This document shows positions 1 to 6,249 of a stretch of 9,481 nucleotides of DNA, piece after piece. Source of the stretch: Clostridiales bacterium UBA1246 (GTDB lineage Bacteria > Bacillota > Clostridia > Oscillospirales > Oscillospiraceae); NCBI GenBank assembly GCA_002308315.1, contig DBWE01000148.1:1-9481 (forward strand). The letters are read 5' to 3'. How positions within the stretch are numbered: the stretch's first letter is position 1; each line of letters begins with the position of its first letter. The translations under genes and the position numbers were made by a program. The notes under the pieces were generated by a model. It saw nothing but the letters and a program-made list of their open reading frames with translations. It was not told the DNA's origin and did not search any database.

Positions 1-1196
1 ACCGCGTCGTTCAGCTCCTGTTCGGAATAGACGCCCTCGTCAAGTATGCGCTCCTGCAGCTTCTGGTCATTTTTCGCCGCGTCGATCGCGAAGCCGGAAA
101 AATCATCGAGGCCGACTTTGGAAAGCGCCGGCGATATCGCCTCGGCGACCTGCTCGGAGTTTTCTCTCTGCTCAAGCTCGCTGATGCTGTTATCCGCGAG
201 CTCCTCGTCGGTCAGTTCAACGGTCCGTCCGCCGCCGAATACGCAGACGACGCCGCCGTCCACCGCATCCACTCTTTCGGCAAGCTCTCCCTCGCCCCCG
301 TCGTCGGGCAGGAACACGGCTCCGTCCTCGGGCGAGGACGCGTTTATATACAGTACTCCGTTCTCCGTCCTGTTTCCGATAAGCGCGTCAAACCCGCCGA
401 AGCTGTCGTTGGACGCTTTCTGCCCGCCCGAGATCAGCACGCCCGTTCCGACCGCGTTATCACTGCGCGGGCCGACCGCCTCCACCACGACGCTGCCGGT
501 TATCATCTTTATCTCGCTGTGATCCCGGTGCAGCTTCGGCAGCTCCCCGAGAATGCCTCCCCTTTTACTCTCTCCGCTTTTTTCGGCGACGCGCATGAGC
601 CTGTTGAAATCCTTCTGTACCTTGCCCAGCACGCTGCCGTCGGACCAGTACACCGATCCGTCGTCATATACGACCATAATGCGTCCGCCGGCGGGGTCGA
701 CGTATCTGCTTCTGCCGTCGCCCATGTCGGTACGCTTCCAGGCAAGCAGGTCTATGCTCTCTCTCTCCGAAACGACCTCCGCCGAGGTGCCGCGGATACC
801 CGTAAGCAGCGTGGAAGTGGACACGGTCGCCGTCTCGTCGCTCTTCACGGGTGCGCTCACGTTGAAAAACAGCTTGCCCGTCTCCAGACTGATCTTCAGC
901 TTTTTCCCGCTCTTCCTGATCTCCACGCGGCTCTCGGCGTCGAGCTTGATGACCTTGCTGTCGTCAAGGCTTATGTACGCGTAGCTCTTCGCGGCGGTTT
1001 CCACGGTACAGCCGCTGTAAAGCCGCATATCGTCATCGACGCTCTGCTCTACGCCGGCGGCGTTTTTCACGCTTACCGTGCCGGAAATCTCCGTAATGCG
1101 CATCGTCGCGGCCTTTGCGCTGTCCGCCGCTCCGGCAGGCACGGCCGCAAGCAGCATGACGGCGATCACCGTCAGCACCAGAACGATTTTTTTCAT
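1..1196 (-). CDS. Secreted FecR-domain protein (3' end beyond window)
   Basis: Translated by hand from the ATG at 1196-1194: 398 codons with no stop before the window edge, so the C-terminus is missing. Residues 1-23 form a Sec signal peptide (Lys-Lys, a hydrophobic run, then a PAGA-A cleavage site), so the protein is exported. Residues about 35-142 match a FecR domain: an opening beta strand (ITEISGTVSV), a 'SGCTVET' turn, 'YISLDDSKVIKLDAES', 'LETGKLFFNV', and the closing 'TGIRGTSAEV', which corresponds to the family's 'vrGTxFxV'. In the classical Fec system FecR is a membrane anti-sigma factor. This copy has no N-terminal anti-sigma segment and no partner sigma or TonB gene, so it belongs with stand-alone exported FecR proteins of unknown ligand. 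Residues 150-398 are not recognised. The start overlaps the upstream gene's stop (ATGA), and AAGGAG lies 8 bases upstream, which fixes the start. It is the third gene of an apparent operon. Confidence 0.85.
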   Translation of the reverse strand, partial: MKKIVLVLTVIAVMLLAAVPAGAADSAKAATMRITEISGTVSVKNAAGVEQSVDDDMRLYSGCTVETAAKSYAYISLDDSKVIKLDAESRVEIRKSGKKLKISLETGKLFFNVSAPVKSDETATVSTSTLLTGIRGTSAEVVSERESIDLLAWKRTDMGDGRSRYVDPAGGRIMVVYDDGSVYWSDGSVLGKVQKDFNRLMRVAEKSGESKRGGILGELPKLHRDHSEIKMITGSVVVEAVGPRSDNAVGTGVLISGGQKASNDSFGGFDALIGNRTENGVLYINASSPEDGAVFLPDDGGEGELAERVDAVDGGVVCVFGGGRTVELTDEELADNSISELEQRENSEQVAEAISPALSKVGLDDFSGFAIDAAKNDQKLQERILDEGVYSEQELNDA

Positions 1197-2647
1197 TGCC
1201 CGGTCTCCTTCCATGCGCCGCTTTGCTCAAACAGCGCAAGCATATCTCTGTCAATTCCGCCCTCGCGGACCATGTCGTTCAATACGGCGAAGGCCTTCTC
1301 CGCCGGCATCGGCTTCTTGTAGGGTCTGTCCCGTGCCGTCAGGGCGTCAAATACGTCCAGCACGGTCAGCAGGCGTACCTCCAGGGGTATCTCCTCCGCC
1401 GTCAGGCCCTTGGGATAGCCCTTTCCGTTCAGCAGCTCGTGATGCTCCGCCGCCCAGAGCGGCACGTCCGCGTATTTCGCGGGAAAAGTCACGTGGCTGA
1501 GTATCTTTGCCGTCACCGCCGCGTGATTTTCCATGATCTCCCGCTCCGCCGCCGTAAGCGTGCCCTTGCGCACGCTCAGCGCCTCCAGCTCTTCCGCGCC
1601 GAGCCACGGCAGCTCGCGTCCGTTTTCGTCCGTGTACGTCTCTCCGGCGAGTTTTTCTATTTCCTCGAGAGTTTCGTCCGGCAGAAAGCCCGCGGCGTTC
1701 GCCTTTTCCACGAGAGCGGCGCCCCGGTCCAGCTTTGTTTTCAGCTCCTCCGCCTCTTCGGCGGTCAGCCTGCCCTCCAGTACGGCTATCCGGGCAAGCA
1801 GGCCTATCACCCGAAATCTTTCGAGCACGTCCCCGAGCCGCGGGCCGAGTCTGGTCTCCTTGTTCATTACCTCCAGCGGCACGGTCATTTTGCCCACGTC
1901 GTGCAGCCACACGCTGAGAAGAAAGGTCCTGCGCCGGTCTTCGTCGAACCTCCAGCCGTTTCCCGACTCATCGAGCCAGTCCAGAAAGGCGGAGGCATAG
2001 CGGACCATGTTGCGGGTATGGTTAGCGTTATATGGCGTACGCTCGTCTATGGCGGCCGACAGCGCCCCCACGAGGGAATCGAGCAGAGAAACGATCTGCT
2101 CGGAATAGCGCATGTTCGTTATGCTTATCGCCGCCTGAGACGCCAGCGCCCGGACGGCGAACTCCATCCCGCTGTCGAAGGGTATCGTGCCGCCCTCCGC
2201 GTCCCTGGCGTTTATAAGCTGAGCCACGCCTATGATATCGCCTTTGTCGTCGGACATCGGCGCCACGAGCATCGTTTTGGTGTTGTAGCCGGTCATTTTA
2301 TCGTAGCGTATGGAGCCGGAAAAATCAAAGCGTTTGTCGCTGTGCACATCCGGCACGTTGATCATGCTCCCGTTGAGCACCGCCCACGAGCATACGTACT
2401 CCGGCTCCAGCGGCACCGGCGGGAGCGTTATGGGCGCCGCGTGTCCGCCCTGCCTCACTCCCATGGAGCGCGTGACCATGCGCACGAAATGCAGCCCGTC
2501 GCTTTCGAGCAGATACAGCGTGCCCGCGTCGCAGTCGGTGATATCCATGGCCGTATCGAGGATCTTGGAAAGCAGCTTCTCCCTGTCGCGCTCGGAGGAC
2601 AGGTCAAGGCTGATCTCAAGGACCCTTCGCATCTGCTCATAGGTCAC
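1193..2647 (-). CDS. Cytosolic GAF-HD-GYP phosphodiesterase
   Basis: 484 residues from a GTG start; no signal peptide or membrane segment. A GAF domain spans about 22-178 and is of the phosphodiesterase type ('DKRFDFSG...TGYNTKTMLVAPM...IGVAQLINA'). A short helix leads to an HD-GYP domain at about 190-476. The expected metal-binding set is present: H210, H249-D250 (HDVGK), H375, H402-H403 and D431, plus the signature 'NGKGYP' at 407-412 and 'DALTARDRPYKK' at 434-445. HD-GYP enzymes hydrolyse cyclic di-GMP, and some hydrolyse cGAMP; the substrate here is unproven. The stretch between HDVGK and H375 is about 100 residues longer than in typical HD-GYP domains and is charged and helical. The GTG overlaps the upstream TGA (GTGA), with GGAGGA 9 bases before it. 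The stop overlaps the FecR gene start. Translational coupling of all three genes is likely. The GAF ligand cannot be read from the sequence. Confidence 0.92.
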   Translation of the reverse strand: MTYEQMRRVLEISLDLSSERDREKLLSKILDTAMDITDCDAGTLYLLESDGLHFVRMVTRSMGVRQGGHAAPITLPPVPLEPEYVCSWAVLNGSMINVPDVHSDKRFDFSGSIRYDKMTGYNTKTMLVAPMSDDKGDIIGVAQLINARDAEGGTIPFDSGMEFAVRALASQAAISITNMRYSEQIVSLLDSLVGALSAAIDERTPYNANHTRNMVRYASAFLDWLDESGNGWRFDEDRRRTFLLSVWLHDVGKMTVPLEVMNKETRLGPRLGDVLERFRVIGLLARIAVLEGRLTAEEAEELKTKLDRGAALVEKANAAGFLPDETLEEIEKLAGETYTDENGRELPWLGAEELEALSVRKGTLTAAEREIMENHAAVTAKILSHVTFPAKYADVPLWAAEHHELLNGKGYPKGLTAEEIPLEVRLLTVLDVFDALTARDRPYKKPMPAEKAFAVLNDMVREGGIDRDMLALFEQSGAWKETGQ

Positions 2648-3447
2648 AGCAGTATCTCCTCCCCCTCCCGGGCCATATCCGCACGGCTGTATATCCTCTT
2701 CACCTCTTCCGCCGCCGCGTCCAGCTCGGCGTCCGTGCGGAAGGGGTCATGATGCACTATCCGCACCCGCTTCGCTCCGGCGTCGCGCCCGAGGCGCGCC
2801 GCGGCGAGATATCCGCTGTGGCCGAAGGTGCTGCGCTTTTTCCATTCCTCATCCGTGTACTGCCCGTCGCACAGCATAAGATCGCAGCCCGCGGCGAAAT
2901 CCGCAAGGCGGGCATACTGCTCTTCCGTCAGATTGGTGTCTCCGGCATATACCACGCTCACGCCTTCCCCGCTGATGCGGAATACCGAAACGCCGCCCGA
3001 GTGCACGCCCTCCGTGCTCTCCACGGTGACGGCGCCCAGACAAAGACGCTCTTTAAGAGTATGGTATCTCACGTCGGCCGGCAGCGCGTCGGTACCCACC
3101 GGCCAAAGCGGCGGAGAAAGCAGCGCGGCGACCTGACGGCGCACGCTCCTGCCCGAGCGCTGAGCGCCGTAAATATCCAGGCGGAAATCCGCCTCCATGA
3201 GCTTGGGGCACATACCCAGGCCGATAAGATGATCCGCGTGGGGATGTGACAGCAGCAGGGCAGCTTTTTTCTCTCCGCCGCGCATCAGACCGGGAAGAGA
3301 AAGTATGCCGCTTCCGGCGTCGATTATTATGACCTGTCCGCACAGGCGCACCAGCACCGACGTCGTGGCGCAGCCGTATTTTTCGTACTGCTTCCCGCTC
3401 ACGGGCACGGAGCCCCGGGCTCCCATGACGACTACCTTTTTCTCCAT
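2644..3447 (-). CDS. MBL-fold metallohydrolase, PhnP/COG1235-like
   Basis: 267 residues, cytosolic, a normal length for a single-domain metallo-beta-lactamase-fold hydrolase. The N-terminus 'VVVMGARGSVPVSG...YGCATTSV' and 'IIIDAGSGI' (40-48) are typical of the COG1235 branch. The metal-binding HxHxDH motif is HPHADH at 68-73. Further likely ligands are H149, D170 ('VYAGD') and H232 ('VHHDP'), with a conserved 'FGHS' at 208-211. Relatives include cyclic-phosphate phosphodiesterases such as PhnP and class II cAMP phosphodiesterases, so a phosphodiester or cyclic nucleotide substrate is plausible; none can be assigned from sequence. It is the first gene of the minus-strand operon and overlaps the GAF-HD-GYP gene by 4 bases. 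AAGGAGG lies 13 bases before the ATG, rather far, and a weaker AAGG lies 5 bases before it. The start is kept because the beta-strand preceding the GxRGS motif needs it. Confidence 0.9.
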   Translation of the reverse strand: MEKKVVVMGARGSVPVSGKQYEKYGCATTSVLVRLCGQVIIIDAGSGILSLPGLMRGGEKKAALLLSHPHADHLIGLGMCPKLMEADFRLDIYGAQRSGRSVRRQVAALLSPPLWPVGTDALPADVRYHTLKERLCLGAVTVESTEGVHSGGVSVFRISGEGVSVVYAGDTNLTEEQYARLADFAAGCDLMLCDGQYTDEEWKKRSTFGHSGYLAAARLGRDAGAKRVRIVHHDPFRTDAELDAAAEEVKRIYSRADMAREGEEILL

Positions 3448-3501
3448 CCGCGCCTTACGCCCTCCTTTCCGCCTTCCGATCGCAGTTCTTCATTACAGTA
3501 T

Positions 3502-3530
3502 ATAATAACACCTCCGCTCCGCGGGTGCAA
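3502..3530 (-). promoter_or_regulatory. Candidate sigma-A promoter for the MBL/GAF-HD-GYP/FecR operon
   Basis: Read on the minus strand, TTGCAC (3530-3525) is followed by a 17-base spacer and TATTAT (3507-3502). The -10 matches five of six consensus bases and the -35 matches three. The predicted transcript would start near 3495, about 48 bases before the MBL start codon. It is the best-spaced pair in this AT-rich island, but other hexamers (such as TATACT at 3502-3497) could serve. No experimental support. Confidence 0.45.
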
Positions 3531-3544
3531 ACATATTATTTGCA
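3526..3544. repeat. Short inverted repeat between divergent promoters (possible operator)
   Basis: TGCAAA (3526-3531) and TTTGCA (3539-3544) are perfect 6-base arms around a 7-base AT-rich centre. The left arm overlaps the candidate -35 of the minus-strand promoter, and the right arm ends 3 bases before the candidate -35 of the plus-strand promoter. A dimeric regulator bound here could affect both operons. Six-base arms in AT-rich DNA can also arise by chance, and no regulator gene is visible in the window. Confidence 0.35.
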
Positions 3545-3547
3545 TCA

Positions 3548-3576
3548 TTGCGCCGCTCCCTTCGATGATGTATAAT
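3548..3576 (+). promoter_or_regulatory. Candidate sigma-A promoter for the CE15-like lipoprotein gene
   Basis: A perfect TATAAT lies at 3571-3576. TTGCGC at 3548-3553, with a 17-base spacer, matches only half of the -35 consensus. A TG directly abuts the -10 but is one base off the extended -10 position. The predicted start near 3583 would give a leader of about 40 bases to the ATG at 3623. The location upstream of the first gene of the plus-strand block supports the call. Confidence 0.55.
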
Positions 3577-3612
3577 TCAATAAACGGATAACAAGGCTAA
3601 CGATCCGAACAT

Positions 3613-3616
3613 GGAG
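3613..3616 (+). promoter_or_regulatory. Ribosome binding site that selects the ATG at 3623
   Basis: GGAG at 3613-3616 is 6 bases before the ATG at 3623 but lies inside the coding region if the ATG at 3611 is used. The upstream ATG has only AAGG about 15 bases away. Starting at 3623 also gives a cleaner lipoprotein signal (MRKTT followed by the hydrophobic run). Confidence 0.6.
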
Positions 3617-3622
3617 CGGCAT

Positions 3623-6235
3623 ATGAGAAAAACTACGGCCTGCCTGACGGCGATCCTGATACTCCTTGCCGCGGCGGGCTGTGCGCCCGCCGCCATGCGC
3701 GGCACGAAAGGAATATACGACGATATGTACCGGTACAGCAACTCCGACGGCAGCTTTTTCGTCCCATACGCGGGCGCGTACGACGAAGCCGCTTACCCCT
3801 GCAAAACGCTCGACGCCGTATTTACCGCCGATGAAATAAGGGTGGACGGCATTCCGGACGGAGCCTGGGAGACGGCTCCCCCGTCCCGGATAGGCGAAGC
3901 GCGGCCCCTCGTCCCCGGCGGCCCGGACGCAGACACGTACGGCACGCTCCGCGCCCTTTGGAACGGGCCTACGCTTTATCTGCTTGCGGAGGTCAGAAAG
4001 AGCTCCGTAGTCCACGGCTCCTTTCCCCGCAGCGGGGCCGTGTCCGGACAGCCCGTCGCGCCGCCCGACCGCGACAGCGTATGCGTGGGCATAGAGCTGT
4101 ACAACGAGCGCACGGTATACGAGACCGATACCAAGGGCGTTGTGAATATCAGCGCCGACGGCGAGCTGACTTATTTCGTCAACGGCTTCATTGACTCGCT
4201 CAGTTCGGTCTTCGCCCCCGAAAATCCGTATTATGTCAACCGCATCGAGTCCTGGGCCGCCCGGGACGCGACCGACGCCGACGGCAGGGTCATCGGCTTC
4301 AACGTCGAGCTGGCGGTGAATATCGAAGGCCTCGGCGCCGAAAACGGCAAGGAGCTCTCCGTGGAGGTGCAGATATGCTCCTCCGACGGCGCTCGGCGCA
4401 CGGAGAACGTATTCTGGAGCCACGCGCAGGACGCGCTCTATGCCGAGCTCGACCACGAGCGCCCCGTAAACGTCGACTGGGGCCGCGTCACGCTGAGCGG
4501 AGCGGCCGGGAAAAGCGAGTATGCGTACAGCTCCCGGCGGCTGAGCGAGGCGCTGCGTTTTCTCGACTCTCCCGCCTTTCAGAAGGGCGTGTATACCGAA
4601 AAGACCCAAAAGGCGCTCGACGCCGCCCGCGTCCGCGCCGAGAACTGTCTCGAGGCGGAGAAAAAGGGCCGCAGAAACAAGGCCGAGGCCGACCGGAGCG
4701 CGGAGCTGCTCGAGGCGGCCATAGCCGGGCTGCGCTGGGCGGATACCCGCTATCCCGACCCTGCCGAGCTCCCCGAATGCATGACCCTGCCGGATCCTTA
4801 CGCGTTTTTCGGCAGCGGCCGCAGGGTACGGACCCGCGAGGACTGGCCGGAGCGCCGCGAGGAGATACTCCGGCAGGCTCAGTTCTACCAGTACGGCTTC
4901 AAGCCCGGCGAGCCGGACGCCTTCGAGGTATCCCACAGCGCCCATTTCGACCCCGGCGACAGGGAAGAAACGGAGCTGTGGGGCATGCCGTGGACCGTTG
5001 AATATACCTGCAGCGCGGACAGGTTCGACATAGACGTCACCGTGGGCAGCAGACACGCTTCGCTGCCCTTCACCGTGTATCTGCCCACGCGGGAGCAGCT
5101 TGCTTCCTCGGGCCGCACGGGGCGTCTGCCCGTCGTTCTGAGCTATGACGGGGACAATCCCTTCTACCGCGACGCCGGCTTTGCCGTGGCCGCGCTCTCC
5201 GCCGGCAGCGACGGCGACGTGCGCACCACCGATTACGCCTGGGGCAAACGCGGGGGCTGCTTCTACGAGCTGTACCCTTACAGCCGCGACGGCGAGGCAG
5301 CTCTCGGCGAGGTCAGCTCCGAAATGGCGGCGGCCTGGGCCGCCACGCGGACCATAGACGCGCTCAAAAGCCTCGCCCTTTCCGACGACGCCCGCGCCCG
5401 CGCCGTCGGCGAAGCGATAGACCCCGACAGGCTGGCGGTGACCGGTTTTTCGATAAACGGCAAATACGCCTTCGCCGCGGCGGTATTCGACGAACGCATA
5501 AGCGTATGCATCCCCGGCGCCTCGGGCGCAACGGGGCTTTCTCCGTGGCGGTACGTTTACATCGGTCAGGAGCACGACTGGCGCGGCACTCCCTTTGACA
5601 GCGGCGACGCGGCCCATGCCGTGACCGTCGCCGGCGGCACCGAGACCATCGGGAATTCCGTGCGCCATAACAGAGTCCGCGAGATCGCTCTTTTTGCCCG
5701 CTTCATGACTCCCCGCCGCGCATACCTCCGCCTGCCGGGAGCTTACGGCTACGCCGCGCGCCTGCCCTACGATCAGACAGACCTGCTCGCCACGATGGCG
5801 GGCCGGGCGGTGATACTCATGAACACCCCCAACGATTACAACGACGGCAGCGTGTCCGACGCGCTGAGCATGGAGATAGTCAGATCTGTCTACGACAATC
5901 TCGGCTGGGACGGAAACGAGCTGCTGCGCTTCAATTACCGCCCCGTCGCGGCCGTCGGTGATCCCCACGGCTCCGACGCCGGGCAGTATATAAGGAACGC
6001 CGAGTACCTGACGCATTATTTCGACGGCACGCCGCTCTCCCCCCAGACCGACGTGATGCTCTCGACCGACCCCTTCGCGCTGAAGATATCCGACGGCGGC
6101 ACCCGGTCCCCCTACGACTATTATTGGGGCGGCTTCAATACCGTCACCGGCGGCAGCGGCGGGCCGGAGGGCCGCGACGGCTGGTATTATTACCGCCTTG
6201 AGGACGCCCCCGAAAATACCGGGCGTCAAGGCTGA
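3623..6235 (+). CDS. Lipoprotein with CBM9-like, FIVAR-like and CE15 (glucuronoyl esterase)-like domains
   Basis: 870 residues from the ATG at 3623 (874 from 3611). A lipoprotein signal ends at C20 (AAGC), so the protein should be tethered outside the membrane. Residues about 64-292 resemble a CBM9/DOMON-like carbohydrate-binding domain ('DEIRVDGIPDGAWETAP', 'LWNGPTLYLLAEV', 'DRDSVCVGIELYNE'). Residues about 304-371 resemble a FIVAR helical linker ('VYTEKTQKALDAA...AELLEAAIAGLR'). Residues about 386-800 are an alpha/beta hydrolase aligning with CE15: 'LAVTGFSINGKYAFAAAVFDERI', 'LPYDQTDLLATMAGRAVILMNT', and a His in 'GDPHGSD'. CE15 enzymes cleave the ester between glucuronoxylan and lignin alcohols. 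The likely nucleophile is S610 and the likely base H782. The usual GCSRxGK motif is GFSINGK here, and the usual Glu 23 residues after Ser is Ala633, so D738 may be the acid or the enzyme may have another ester substrate. The apbE gene follows after 14 bases. Confidence 0.82.
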   Translation: MRKTTACLTAILILLAAAGCAPAAMRGTKGIYDDMYRYSNSDGSFFVPYAGAYDEAAYPCKTLDAVFTADEIRVDGIPDGAWETAPPSRIGEARPLVPGGPDADTYGTLRALWNGPTLYLLAEVRKSSVVHGSFPRSGAVSGQPVAPPDRDSVCVGIELYNERTVYETDTKGVVNISADGELTYFVNGFIDSLSSVFAPENPYYVNRIESWAARDATDADGRVIGFNVELAVNIEGLGAENGKELSVEVQICSSDGARRTENVFWSHAQDALYAELDHERPVNVDWGRVTLSGAAGKSEYAYSSRRLSEALRFLDSPAFQKGVYTEKTQKALDAARVRAENCLEAEKKGRRNKAEADRSAELLEAAIAGLRWADTRYPDPAELPECMTLPDPYAFFGSGRRVRTREDWPERREEILRQAQFYQYGFKPGEPDAFEVSHSAHFDPGDREETELWGMPWTVEYTCSADRFDIDVTVGSRHASLPFTVYLPTREQLASSGRTGRLPVVLSYDGDNPFYRDAGFAVAALSAGSDGDVRTTDYAWGKRGGCFYELYPYSRDGEAALGEVSSEMAAAWAATRTIDALKSLALSDDARARAVGEAIDPDRLAVTGFSINGKYAFAAAVFDERISVCIPGASGATGLSPWRYVYIGQEHDWRGTPFDSGDAAHAVTVAGGTETIGNSVRHNRVREIALFARFMTPRRAYLRLPGAYGYAARLPYDQTDLLATMAGRAVILMNTPNDYNDGSVSDALSMEIVRSVYDNLGWDGNELLRFNYRPVAAVGDPHGSDAGQYIRNAEYLTHYFDGTPLSPQTDVMLSTDPFALKISDGGTRSPYDYYWGGFNTVTGGSGGPEGRDGWYYYRLEDAPENTGRQG

Positions 6236-6249
6236 AGGGCGGGACGGAC

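Noticed and set aside
1..1196. FecR as part of a classical iron-citrate sigma/anti-sigma system
   Set aside because: The protein has a cleavable signal peptide and no cytoplasmic anti-sigma segment, and no ECF sigma factor or TonB receptor is encoded nearby.
1196..2752. 518-codon open frame on the plus strand opposite GAF-HD-GYP
   Set aside because: His/Arg/Gln-rich antisense shadow of a gene with a complete HD-GYP signature; no family features of its own.
3501..3506. Perfect plus-strand TATAAT as a second -10 for the esterase gene
   Set aside because: No -35-like hexamer lies 16-18 bases upstream, and the later TATAAT at 3571 is better placed.
3552..3620. GCCGCTCC (3552-3559) and GGAGCGGC (3613-3620) as a long-range hairpin masking the esterase ribosome site
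   Set aside because: The left arm lies upstream of the predicted transcription start, so it would not be in the mRNA; 8-base matches at this GC content are expected by chance.
3545..6229. 894-codon open frame on the minus strand opposite the CE15-like gene
   Set aside because: It is antisense to a gene with clear domains and a lipoprotein signal. The translation is Gly/Val/Ala/Arg-rich with no recognisable motif, a typical consequence of GC-rich codon bias on the coding strand.
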